NCBI GenBank assembly: GCA_013398295.1
Contig: VZSF01003495.1
Span: 17,204 to 81,203 of the forward strand
Length of the DNA: 64,000 bases
Origin: Chionis minor
Lineage: Eukaryota > Chordata > Aves > Charadriiformes > Chionididae
Direction of reading: 5' to 3'
A program made the translations under genes and the position numbers. The notes under the pieces were generated by a model, which saw only the letters and a list, made by a program, of their open reading frames with translations, had not been told where the DNA came from and did no database searches. Within the stretch, counting starts at the first letter, position 1, and every line of letters begins with the position of its first letter. Positions 39,186 through 50,915 of this stretch are shown here, piece after piece.

Positions 39186-42100
39186 GGCTGCGGCTTTGCC
39201 ATTTTCTGTAAAGGCCTTAAACATCGAGTAGAGTTACCAAGCAGAACTAAGAGCTGACATATATTCTCCTTTAATTATTGTGAACTACTGGAAATACACT
39301 ATTGTGTTCTGTATTTTGCAGCGTGCAGCTCTACTGCCAAAATAAGTGTGTCGGTGTAAAAATACTCATTATGCTTTTCAATAATGAAGTTGAATTTTCT
39401 TATCTTCTGCAGTATCGAGTGACGCATGGTAACACAGAAAAGCTAGTTCTCCCCTGCAAAGCTCAGTTCCATAGCAAAAAAATCAGAGCTCAGTTTTACC
39501 TTCTTTTATTTAGTACCTAAATAGACTTTTAAATGAACACAGGCTAATTATTGGTTTACTAGAATAGAACAATTCAAGATTAAAAAAGAAAGCCAGTTGG
39601 TTTGGACATTGATGGAGGTGCATTATATTGTCGTTAAATCTTAAGTGGAGGATAATTTTTACTATCCTTATTGGTTAAATGAGAGTTTACTCATTGTAAT
39701 ATATGCCATTAAGATGCACAAGTACATCAGCTGAGCAGCGTGAGAGTCTTGCATGGTGCTTTGGTCATTAGCAAAAAAAAATTAGTAAGTTTTAGTAAAA
39801 GGAGAAATGAAGCACATGACGCCTTTTTTAATGACACAGTTTATATGAAGGCTGGAATCTTTCTTATAGGGACTAGCATCTGGCTGTTTCTCTCCTTTGT
39901 GTAGAATAGTCTTTTAAATCACCGTAAAGTGGGCAATGTAATGCTTTTCTCTCTTTTTTTTTTTTCCCCCCCTATACCTTCTCACCATATAAACAATCTT
40001 CTGCCTTCCTGTTTGTTCTTGGGAGGGAATCCCCAAGACACCCAGATGCGGGTAATCGGAAAGGAACAAACTGAAATGCATTTAGCTGGGATAATTTGTT
40101 TGTGTTTTGTTTTTTGCAGTAATGGATTGCTCTGGTGTTACCATTCCTGTGTTAAAGCAGGACAGATGTGAAATCCCAGGCGTGTTATTAGCTTGAAATA
40201 TGTTCTTTGATTTGCATAATCGGTGCAATTATAAATCATGACTCTTCCTTCGTAATGAAAAACCTGTTACCTGTCAAGGAAAAAAGAAAAAAAAAAAAAA
40301 AAAAGGAAAGTTCTGTGCTGTGCTCATCTAAGAGGAAAGTCTCAGGATCTCTCAATAACAGTTCTGCATGCATCACTTCGTCAGGTGTCCAGTGTGTGCA
40401 TCTTCTCAGAGTAGAAGCCGTGTTGAGGCGTCTGTCATCGGCCAGGGCTCTTAGCGTGGCCAATAGGCAAAACGATAGCTTTAACTTAGGACACCTGTGG
40501 TGAGAATCCATTTATAGTTGCAGCTACATACCACACTTGGCCCTCAGTTGCCTTTCAGCTCATACAGGTGTGTGTAGGAATCAAAGACGGTTTTATATGG
40601 GGTGTTCCCATCCGGGGGACCAGGGGTGGTCCCTGGGTAGGCATCTTCGTGTTGTGTGAGAAACATCCAGGTGAAATCTGGAGACGAGGGCTAAACTGAG
40701 TTAATAACCGGGAAAAGATGGGATGAGAAGCCAGTTTGAACTGCGAAGAGGAAAAGGGAGGGCAAGATAAGTTGAAGCACTGTTGCTCTGCTGCAGGACA
40801 CCGCAGTGGGGGTAGGTGGGACTTGGTCTGGGAGTCAGAAATGCTCCTTCTTCTTGTCACCTTGGTAGAACGAGATGGCAAAATTATGATGAGAAATGTT
40901 TGTATAGCAATAAGATTTCCTTATAGAGTTTTATAGTCTGTGTCAAGTGCTTACCTTACTTTTTTTTCTCCAGGCATGTTGTTTGCCCAATACTATATAT
41001 TGCCACTAAATTTTTTTGTAATAAGAAATCAGGAATAAATTAGGGAGAAGGAAGCATTATCTTCCATCTTCAATGAATCTTTTTGCAAAAAAGAAACCCT
41101 AACCCAAGGTTTGATGAGTTAATGAATTCTGGGTTTCATTATAATTGTAGTGAAATACATGAATGAAAATCCAGTTCTCCCTCCCTCTTCTGAATTAGGC
41201 ATCTGCAACAACTTAAACTGGACTTTTGTCAACTGCAATGTCAGGCTGGCTGGCATCGGCCCCAGGCTACTTTACTCTGTCACTCTTGATGCTGCAATCT
41301 TAATATGACATTTATAATAATAATGTGATAATATTATTAACAATATAATAACACTAGTAATAACCTGCTTTCCTTACAAGATGGAAGAGTCTCAGGGGTT
41401 ATTTCTTCCATCTTAGATCTTGGTGTCACAGAAAGTTACTGTGCTTATTATTTTAGCCTAGAGTAATTCAATTATGCCATTTGGGGGGGAAGAGTCAGCT
41501 AAATGATTCCTCTCGAAGAAGGAGCTTTTCATAGGCTTTGTTAAATCCTAAAAGTTCGTAACTCTGCTTTCCAGTTTGGGAGATTTGATGTTCAGTATCC
41601 CCCAGTGTTTAGCCTCTCTATGCCTATATGAAAAAAGCAGTCTGAGGGTAAATTTTGGGAAAACGAGCTAAATTCAAGAATTGACTTATCTGTGAATTGC
41701 CTCAAACACTAGAGTGAGAGATTAAGCGCGTTTTTTTTTTTTAAATTAAAAGTCTGTTTCCTGCATCCCTTGCATGAATGTCACTTGAGGCTTGAAATTA
41801 TATTGCCAAAGTTTAGGACCAGATGTGGTAAGGTGCATCCGAATCCTGAGATGTGATAGAAATGCTGTTGTGCTGGAAAGGTTGCTGGTGGGCACCTGTG
41901 TCAGAGTCAGCTGTGGAGGTGAAAGCAAAGGGCAGACCGATGCTCTCCAGAGGGGTACGAAAGAGAGCAAGGTAAGAAAGAATGACTTTGGTACAGGTTT
42001 GTTACAAAATAGCAAGAAAGAGCTTGAGACTTGCCACTTAAATAAGGTGGAGAAGCACACGTTTTAATGCTGGCGTCGGTCAGGTCGTTATCATCCTCCG

Positions 42101-44275
42101 ATAGCAGCGTCACGGACACAGAAACAAATCACAGCTAGAAATTAAGATCTTTGGATTAAGCCACGAGAGAGAGCACACCTCAAAAAAAGCCTCAACACCC
42201 AAGACAATCCATCATCCCCCACCTAAACTCCAGCAGAGTTTAAATTAAATTCACTTAGAGGCTTATTAGTCACGAGATGATTGCATGTGGAGTTTTCCAC
42301 TCTTGGGACTCACATCCATCCAGTGCTTGGATAACGGTGGTGCGTGGTTGGGAGCTGCTTCCCCACGGTCCCTCATGCTCTGGGTGAGCCTGGAGAGTGC
42401 CCTGGGGAGCCAGCCTGGAAGAGCCGGGTGCCTTCTGTGGAGAGGTTCTGGGATGAGCCTGGCGTCTGGGGCTGACTCGCATGACTGGAGGGAGGTTGGG
42501 GCTGTGCGGCGCAGCCAGCTGTACCCTTGGTGTCCCTGTGGGTGTTAACAGGGGGCTTGGTTGGGTTTAAAAAGAAAACAACTTTTTCTTTGTTTTCATG
42601 TCACTAATAACCTCAGGAGGGGAAGGTAAGCGGCTGCTGACTGCGATACCACATCCTGTTTCATACAGGAATAGAAAATACTTGTTTCGGGGCTTTAATG
42701 TGGCTGTTAGTTCTGACGGAGAATGTATTCTGTGTTGCTTTACTTTGGTTTCTTTCTCATTTTCCCTTTAAGTGAGCATATTTTTATTCTCTTCTCAGTA
42801 TGGTTTTTCTGGCCACTCCTACAGCCCCCTTGCAATCACCAGGGTCGGGAGCTGGTCCTTGCTCCCTTTCAGCTGCTGGTTTTTTCCCTTTGCCTCGTTT
42901 TTGGCAAGCCTGCTATAAAATAATAAATATCACTTTTTTTTTTCTTGGTAGGGAAAAATGTCCTTCCATTAATGCTGTATTAATGCTCCATTCTGCCTTT
43001 TTGTGCTGGAAAGTCATTTAAATTTTCCCTGTTGCTGGCAAGTTGAGTTGATCCTGTATTACACCTCTGCAGATACTGTCATTCCCACTTTGGTGGGTAT
43101 GTGGAATATTCGAACGGTCTTTTAAGAGTCCTTGCTGTATGTTGCCTGTAGGTGGTGTGGTGGCCAGTTGTATTTGGAGAAACATAAAAAGCCTAAGACT
43201 ATAAGTGAGCGCTCGCTTGGGTTTTTGTCCGGTTTTTAACTTGTCTCAGTGTGAGGTTATGTGGAATGACTTTCTAGTAGCAGTATTTCTGAGACATGCT
43301 TGTGTTTTTCCCTTTTCCTTACTTTGTCACGCAGTAAGTATACAGATCTCGGCAGGAATTTGGTTTGCACGCTTATGTTGAGTAGTGCTGTAATACAGAA
43401 TTAGATGTGAAGCTCCTCATTTCTGTCACTCGGAGATCTTCTCCTGACTGTTGGACATTATATCAATGTGTATAAATTATATACATACATGTAAATGTAG
43501 AGCAAACGCTTAAGAATCACTTTCATAGCCAATTTTGAATAGCAGTTTGCCAGCTAACCCATGTGTAAGGGAGAAGCCCTAGTGACGGAGCTGCATCCAG
43601 GGATCCTGGGAGGTGAGAGAGCCGATGTTGACAGCCGTGGTCCTGCCCTCTGTGGTGAGCTGACAATCTCAGCAGTGTTTCTTGCTGGACAAATGTGGGT
43701 CTGGGTTTTTTAATTTACATGCAGGACAGAAAATGAGGACTGCAGCACCCTGTCCTGGCAGCGTTGAGCGGAACAAGAAGTGTGCTTTAGTGTTGTGAGG
43801 GAAGGGCTGATGTAGGTGTGCTGAAAAGCTGATTCTTATGACATTAAATGAGATTAAAAGAGTCATTATGATTCTGTAATGATTTCTTTAAAGCAGTTGT
43901 GGAGTAATCCCTGGCTGTGTGCTCAAGGGTGAAAAGTCGCAGAGGCAGAGGAGGGTTTGAGTGGCATTCCACAGGCACCTGGATGAGATGCTGTTCTGGA
44001 TGGGGCAATAAAAACAAGATTTTAGTGAGAGATACGGACACTGCACTGAAATAAGCTTGTAAAAAGAGAGGAGCGCTACAAAGAGTTCTAAATCAGCAAT
44101 GAAATCTCAGCCCCCTCTAAAGACAGTGGTGAAATAGTCAATGGGCACACGAACACCCTTAATTTCAGAGAAGGCTGTGTAGCTCCCTCTATTTGTGGCA
44201 CTCCATCATAAGCGTGCGGTGTGGCTGTGCTCGGGGAGCTCAGTGCTCTGAGCAGTACTCAGCAAAGAGAGAGGC
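39186..44275. other. Non-coding stretch
   Basis: No gene recognised. It contains a poly-A run of 18 at 40287-40304, AT-rich TAA/ATA-type sequence near 41310-41365 and a GC-richer patch at 42330-42545. Open frames here are on both strands and lack family signal. Confidence 0.5.
40287..40304. repeat. Poly-A, 18 bases
   Basis: Homopolymer preceded by a shorter A run and one G. No source gene copy is visible beside it. Confidence 0.9.
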
Positions 44276-44488
44276 TTTTGGGACCAGTTTCTTCACCAAA
44301 AGGGTTGTCAAGCACTGGAACAGGCTGCCCATGGAAGTGGTGGAGTGGCCATCCCTGGAGGTATTTCCGAGCCAGGCAGACGTGGTGCTGAAAGACATGG
44401 GTTAGTGGTGAGTTGGGCAGTGTTGGGCTGATGGTTGGACTTGATGATCTTAAAGGTCCCTTCCAACCTGGGTGATTCTATGATTCTA
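44276..44488 (+). mobile_element. CR1 retrotransposon 3' fragment
   Basis: The translated start reads [19 protein letters not shown], the conserved end of CR1 ORF2. It is followed by the 3' UTR (ttggacttgatgatcttaaa block) and the tail GATTCTATGATTCTA. It is strongly 5' truncated, about 210 bases. Confidence 0.92.
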
Positions 44489-45206
44489 AAGCTAGAAAAA
44501 GTCAGAGCTGAATACTGATTTCTCAAGAATCTGTCTGTTTTGATAGAGGTTATGAGAGCTCTAAGGTGTGTAAAGCGTGCAGCAACTTGCTTTGAAAGAA
44601 TCTGACAGTGATGATCAGTAGTGACCCTTGGGACACTACAGAAATGTCTATTAAGGAAGCGTCCTCACCTAAGGCATTTAAAAGTAGTCGGAACAGGATA
44701 AAAGTACACCAAATCCCAAATCCTAACGCTACAGGTCTGGGAAAGCTGCTGGTCCTTCTTGTGCTTTATATGCACAAATCTGTTGATTTTAGCAATTTGG
44801 TTCTTTCTGCAAAAAGTCCTTTTCTTTTCTGGATGTAGTTCTGTGGTGTTGGAGGTGTGTTAGACTGAACTACCCAAGTTTCTCGCAGGCCTCCTCAGAG
44901 GACACGCTTTGGTGTGGTTTGCAGCCTTTGGTGTTTCTCGTAAGGACACCAACTAGAAGCCCTTCTGCGGCTCCCCGGGGACAGCACTTGCCCTGAAATG
45001 AAGCATTTCATTTGAAAATTTTACACTTTGTTTCTTCCTTTATCGTTTCCTGTGGTAGGGTTCTGCTGGCAGAGCAGGAAGAGGGGGAGAAGGAGCACTG
45101 AAAATTTTCAGGACTTTTGATGGACATCTTTTAACCAGCTACATCTGATGCCTGCTGACTTGCATTTATTGTCACTCCTGCGGGCTGTTTCATAGCAGAC
45201 GCTATG

Positions 45207-45251
45207 GCGTGGCAGCCAAGGCTGTTGACACTGGGAAGCTGTGTCTCTAAC
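45207..45251 (+). repeat. Dispersed direct repeat, copy 1
   Basis: A 45-base segment starting GCGTGGCAGCCAAGGCTG and ending GTGTCTCTAAC resembles the one at 46405-46452. The copies differ by a three-base insertion and about four substitutions. Origin unknown. Confidence 0.65.
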
Positions 45252-46404
45252 TCAGCTTTACCTTCAAAGAGCTCCTTGGACACCCCGATCCAACCCTTTC
45301 GGGAAGACTACATGGTGTTGCACTGGGACCATTCATTTCCCAGAGGAGCTGTGAAGCAGCCTGAGAGTTTCAGTGTTGAGAACAGGGATTTTTTTTTGTT
45401 GTTTCCGTGGCTGTTACTGACCGTTCTTGCATTAATATTGAACTGTATCTAAGTGGAAAGCTTTTTAAAGAGATTTCTAGCTTTCTCTTCTACTTCAGAA
45501 AGATCCTTCTAAACCATCTGCATCCTATGGATTGCATTTCAGATGCACGTGAAACTTAAAACCAAGGAGTGTTTTTCTGCCGACTCTCAGCACTCTCCTG
45601 TAACTTCTGCTTAGTAAAGCTCCTCCGCCGGCGTTTGCCACGTTTGTGTTCTTTGAGTCACCTAACCGCACTAGTGGTAGGAAGTGGGATGGGGGAGGTC
45701 AGTTCCTGTGAGCCTGGCATTTTAAGCCATGAAATGAGAGCTGCAGCAGGAGCTGGTCTCCCTTATTTTTGGTTGTCTTCTAGCTTGAGGAAATAAGAAA
45801 AAATGTGGGGGTCTCTGCTTGAACACAAGTAAGTGATATATGTCTTCTTCGATATAGAATTGCAAATCCATGCCAGATTCTCTCTTGCTTTCAAACATAA
45901 TGTTTTCTCAATTGTGTCTGTTTCTAAACGTTTATGATGATAATTTTGCTGTCACTCTTTTTACTGGAATTGACATTCTGGCGTGCCAGAAAAATAGAGG
46001 TGTGAAATAACCGCTGTCAGGGTCACGGTGCTGTGTTTGGTAGAAGGGCATGCGTACAGCCCTCTTAGAGGCTCTTATGGGCCATGGGCAGGAGGAAGAG
46101 GTGAGTTTTTAAGTGGGTTTGAGGAAAATGCTGGAGTTAATGAAGCAGCATAAGAGGGAGAAGAAGGGTATGCCCAGTGGCAGGGTGGGAAAAGCTTGGC
46201 ACCCTCTGCTGCAGCAGGAGAGGGCTGGGTGCTAGTGCCGGGCAACATGTGAAACTGGAGAGATGAGGAATAACACGGGCTCCGGAGCTGTGGGTCACGG
46301 ACTGTTCTGAGGATGGTGTCGGGTACTTTGTATCTGGCTGGAAGAAGCAGGACAACATTGCACCGCTGCTAGAGCTGATGCCACGAGCTGAGTTTCATTG
46401 CAGT

Positions 46405-46452
46405 GCGTGGCAGCCAGGGCTGCTGCTGACACTGGGCAGCTGTGTCTGTAAC
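46405..46452 (+). repeat. Dispersed direct repeat, copy 2
   Basis: Partner of 45207-45251. It starts GCGTGGCAGCCAGGGCTG and ends GTGTCTGTAAC, with an extra CTG triplet. Both copies are open in the same frame (AWQP-x-LL-x-TLGSCV), but neither has a longer coding context. Confidence 0.65.
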
Positions 46453-47389
46453 AGCCTGAGCATGAAGGACAGGGTATCGTACCACTGGCGAGATTCCTGC
46501 TGACACAAGGAAGACATACTCAGCACCTTTTAATTTGTGTCAGAGTTCCTCTTGGCAGGGTTGTGGATTTTGTAAATCAGATACATACATTAGCTCTGCC
46601 CTTGAAGCCCTTTGCTTTCCAGCAGTAGGTTTCTGCTTTAAGAGCAGCCTCTCCTCCTTGAAAGGCTTTTACTAAGGAGAAAAGGATGAGGAGAGAGAGA
46701 GAACTTCACTATCGGTGACAGAACTAGGGAATGCCCAAGTGGGTATTCCAGTTGAAAATGCAGGGATGCTTGAACCAAGCATAATGAAACCTGCTGGCAC
46801 ACGCTCAGTTTGTAGGCAGACTTTGGGAAGAGCGAAGTTCCTGTTAAGATATCTATTAAGGTGGCTAGGCAAGAAATAGCTTTCAAAATAGCTCTTCATG
46901 TTAACAGTTGAGGGGTTTGTTGTTGTTATTTTTAAATCTGGTCAGTTCTGGGCACATGCTAAGTTGTCCGGACTCCTGTTAGCTTCGAAAGTGTCTTTTA
47001 CCTTTATCTAGATTCTAGTTCGATTATCTTCGTGTGCTTTCCTACGGACACTTTTTTAATCAGACTGGTGATGCGTGCTTATGGATTTTGATGTGCACGA
47101 TGCGTATTACCAAACAGCATTAGAGATGGAGACACCACTACTCGATGCATTTATGGATGCAACAGCCGTTTTCCATCTGGAATGCTTTCACTTCTAGATG
47201 GTTGAAGAAAGCTTAGGGAATTAGTCTTCCCATGCTTAGAGTTGGACCTGGTGGATCACATTACACTGAGTTGCCTTTTGGAGCTGTTGACTTCGCTGAT
47301 GTTGCAGAGAGCCTGTGTCAGCAAAGAATTAAGAAAGTGGAAGCTCCGAGAGCTTCTTTAACTTGTGGGTGAGGGCAGTGGGTGATAGC

Positions 47390-47576
47390 AGTGACGGCAA
47401 CGCTAGGGAAAGCCCTTCCACTGGACAGTGAGACTCTTTTCGCTTCCCTCGAAATGGCAGGGAGGTTGCTCCGAGGAGGAGCGGCAGGGCCTCCCTGGCT
47501 GGGGTCATGCTGCCGGCGGCGCAGCCGGGAGCCCTGGGAAGAGCCTCCCCTCTCCGGCGGCGTCCCACGTTTGGGC
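47390..47576 (+). promoter_or_regulatory. CpG-richer patch, possible promoter/first-exon region
   Basis: By my count about 14 CpG dinucleotides fall in roughly 180 bases, clearly denser than the surrounding CpG-poor sequence. The patch is too short for a classical CpG island and no TATA box is evident. It lies about 5.4 kb upstream of the first firm FGD3 exon and directly before an ATG in a strong context, so an internal FGD3 promoter is possible but unproven. Confidence 0.22.
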
Positions 47577-47649
47577 ATGGCAGAGGGCTTGACAGTTGCC
47601 CCCAGGCAGGACTCCCCTGAGCAGGCCTTCAAAGTCACCTTCATTCTGG
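47577..47649 (+). CDS. Second candidate FGD3 first coding exon (24 codons + 1 base)
   Basis: ATG at 47577 in context GGCATGG opens 24 codons (start MAEGLTVAPRQDS) plus one G before the possible donor G|GTGGGT at 47650. This phase also fits the exon at 52998. The frame is open upstream to 47382, so the true start could be earlier. The donor is only moderate and there is no remembered homologue, so the call rests on phase, the ATG context and the CpG patch. Confidence 0.15.
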
Positions 47650-47759
47650 GTGGGTGGAGAAATCCCCCACGGGTATTGAATTCTTGGTGAAAGGAAACTT
47701 CTGAAGTAGGCATTGTTTGTCAGTGCCTTCCAGGTGTGGTTAGTCTGTAAAGCCTTTTT

Positions 47760-48032
47760 CATAGAATCATAGAATCACTTGGGTTGGAAGGGACCTTCAA
47801 GATCATCCAGTCCAACCACAAACCTATGCCAAAACCACCTCTAAGCCATGTCCCTCAGAACCACGTCTACCCATCTTTTAAATACCTCCAGGAACGGTGA
47901 TTCCATCACCTCCCTGGGCAGCCTGTTCCAATGCTTGATAACCCTTTCGGTAAAGAAGTTTTTCCTAACACCCAACCTAAACCTCCCCTGGCACAACATG
48001 AGGCCATTTCCTCTTGTCCTGTCTTTCTGTTA
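47760..48032 (-). mobile_element. CR1 retrotransposon 3' fragment
   Basis: The + strand reads CATAGAATCATAGAATCACT, then the ttgggttggaagggacctt block, the reverse complement of a CR1 3' terminus. The body runs into the last codons of ORF2 and stops near 48032. It is closely similar to the copy at 50391, with which it shares most diagnostic positions over about 270 bases. Confidence 0.94.
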
Positions 48033-50390
48033 GTCCAGCTTTCATCTCCTTTTACTCCCTGTGCAGTCTCCATGCCTCGTGTGGGAGCGCGGGAGGTGGG
48101 CTATCCTGGTGAGGTGTAGGCTCACTGTTCTTCCTTTTAGAGGAATATTGCAAAAATCTCTTCCTCTACAAGAGGGCTGGGTGAGGAGTCTGATCAGATC
48201 GGCAAATGTAGGATGTGTCAGACCAGTAGTTTGTCAGAACACTTCTGGTTCTGGCTGCTGCCTTTCACAGGCCTCCAATATATTTTTTATTTGTAAACGT
48301 TGCTACCTGGGTACTAAGTGCCAAGCACAAGATCTGAGTCTGGCTTGTGCACTGGGAGAAAAGCCTGAGAACTGACGATCAGCCACTTGGATTCAATGGG
48401 TCTCTACTACTGCACTGCACCCAAAATCCTTATATTTTATCTTAGTCTGATAGAAAAATACATAATTGCCTGCAAGTTTGCAACAGCATTGAAAAAAAAT
48501 TTTCTGAAAACACAGGCTTTCTTCTGGGTGCAAACAGCTTAGTGAGGAGAAAGGGAGATACTTGACAAATTTCTCTGTGCCATGAAAGAGTTTCCTCGTG
48601 GTACTGGACTCTGTCAGAAAGAATGAAGTTTTTTTTCTGTTTTAGTGAAAATATAAATGGTACCCTACCTTAGGCATTTTCAGAAGTTTTGTTTAAGTTT
48701 TACCTTAGTAGGAGCCTTAAATACATACTATTTTATTAATAGAACAGAGAAACTTTTCTCTGGAAAGCATCGTCTTTGTCCTTTTCCACTTGGATTGGTT
48801 TTGAACAGAGAAATTTTAAGCAGCATCGTTCACCTGAGTAGAATTACAAACAAGCCATGAAGTACTTGAGCTTAAATAGGTTGGAGACACAAGGACTGCG
48901 TGTAGCAAAGCTGAGTTTTACAGCAGAGTTTTTTCCATTTGGAAGTGCGTGCTTGGATTTTTAGAGCCCTGCCTGTTGTGCGTTCTTGGGAGGCGCTGGC
49001 ACGCTCCGCGTCCAGACTGAAGGGATGTAACTTTCTGCCCAGAGCTGTCGCAGGTAACCAGGGATCGGATGTGGAGTCGGCGTCAGCCAGGCTCTCTGGG
49101 AATAACTGTTTGTTATTAGTAGCCTTTTATAAGGTTTGGACACAAATAACCTTTTTGTGTGTGTGTCAATTTGCGCATAGCAGTACATTTCCCCAAAGCT
49201 TCCGTGGCAGTGACGGCTGAGCCAGTCTAGGGAGGATTTGCAGAGCGTGACGCTGGACCGGAGAGCAGAGAGGAGGCGGTTTCTGCCTTGAGTCCTGCAG
49301 GTTTGGAGGGTGCAGGAGGGCGAGCAACGGTGGGGCCTGTCACCCACTCTCACCTCTGGAAGCATCTGGCAGAAGCATGGACATCTTGGGGGCAGCTACC
49401 TGGGCTACGCCTGGATCTTATTTATGTTGTCCCTCTTGTTTTCTATGCCCAGAAACACCCCAGAGCGCACTCGGCAGACAGTGGGGTTTGCTTTCAGAGA
49501 ATTCCATGTGAAATAATCCAGTAAATCTTTGTTTTCATAGATCATTTTATAGCACTTGAAAAAATACGGAAAGAAAGTGGATTTTTGTCTTGTGTGCAAA
49601 AAGCAGCCCTTAGGGGCCACATCAGAGATGCACAGAGAGAACCATCTTGGCTTAAATGAAATAAAAAAGAATGAAAACCACTTCTGTGGTTTCACCCATG
49701 CATATTTTTCTTGATTTAGGGCCAGCACTACATTTGGTGTTTAAGGCATGTGTGGCTTGCAAGTTCCTCTTCTTTCCAGATACTACTTACCGATTTTATT
49801 TTCTGCTTTGTGCCCACTTGCTCTTTGGATGTACTGTTAATAAATGCGTGGATTAAGTGCTGGCAGTAGGTCAACAGCGATATATTTTCAGCAGTAACCT
49901 ATATAGGCAATATACAAGATGATATAAAATGTTGTCTTTTTAGAGGATGATGGATTTTATTTTTTTGGTTAATACCAGGTCTTGTTTAATGGAAAGTAGC
50001 ATAAGGCTTCATTAAGTATTTACTCTGCAAATGCCTCTGAGCACAAGTCCTGGAGCATTGGGAGCCAAGTTCAGAGCTTGTTTTGGGCAAGGTGGACCCA
50101 TCTGTTGAGTAATTACCAGTGGGGGGTCTTGTGCCTTGATTGTTTGACAGGATTATGCAGTAGAAGAGAAAAACTTGTATGTCGATTAATAAAATGAGGA
50201 TCGAAGCACTCTGCTTTTCAGTAACGTAAGCAGGTCGTAAGAGCTTTTAGCCTCAACATAAGAGATGGTGCCATGCACTTGAAAGCAAGCAAGTAACCAC
50301 TACCTCTTATTTTTATCAGTAAGAAAGGAAGGTGGTAGACCTGCTTTCACAACAGTGAATCTCAGTAGGAAAGAAAAAGGAATCGCGTTT
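48033..50390. other. Non-coding stretch
   Basis: No gene, RNA or mobile element recognised. The stretch 48957-49330 is somewhat richer in CpG, but no splice-consistent frame stands out. Confidence 0.5.
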
Positions 50391-50915
50391 TAGAATCATA
50401 GAATCATAGAATCACTTGGGTTGGAAGGGACCTTCAAGATCATCGAGTCCAACCATAAACCTATGCCAAAACCACCCCTAACCCATGTCCCTCAGCACCA
50501 CATCTACCCGTCTTTTAAATACCTCCAGGGACGGCGATTCCACCACCTCCCTGGGCAGCCTCTTCCAATGCTTGATAACCCTTTTGGTAAAGAAGTTTCT
50601 CCTAATATCCAACCTAAACCTCCCCTGGCACAACTTGAGGCCATTTCCTCTTGTCCTATCGCTTGTTCCTTGGGAGAAGAGATTGACCCCCACCTGGCTA
50701 TAACCTCCTTTCAGGGAGTTGTAGAGAGTGATAAGGTCTCCCCTCAACCTTCTCTTCTCCAGGCTGAACAATCCCAACTCTCTCAGCCGCTCCTCATAAT
50801 ACTTGTTCTCCAGACCCCTCACCAGCTCCGTTGCCCTTCTCTGGACACGCTCCAGCACCTCAATGTCTCTCCGATACTGCCGTGCCCAAAACTGAACACA
50901 GCACTCGAGCTGCTG
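50391..50915 (-). mobile_element. CR1 retrotransposon 3' fragment
   Basis: The 3' end, read on the + strand as TAGAATCATAGAATCATAGA, carries several copies of the terminal octamer. The - strand frame 50478-50858 (126 codons) is an intact C-terminal part of CR1 ORF2 ([18 protein letters not shown] and [16 protein letters not shown]). The unbroken frame and the tail suggest a relatively young, 5'-truncated insertion. Confidence 0.95.

Larger units (their letters stand above)
44489..47389. other. Non-coding stretch
   Basis: No gene recognised. A pair of related segments about 1.2 kb apart lies here and is listed separately. Confidence 0.5.
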
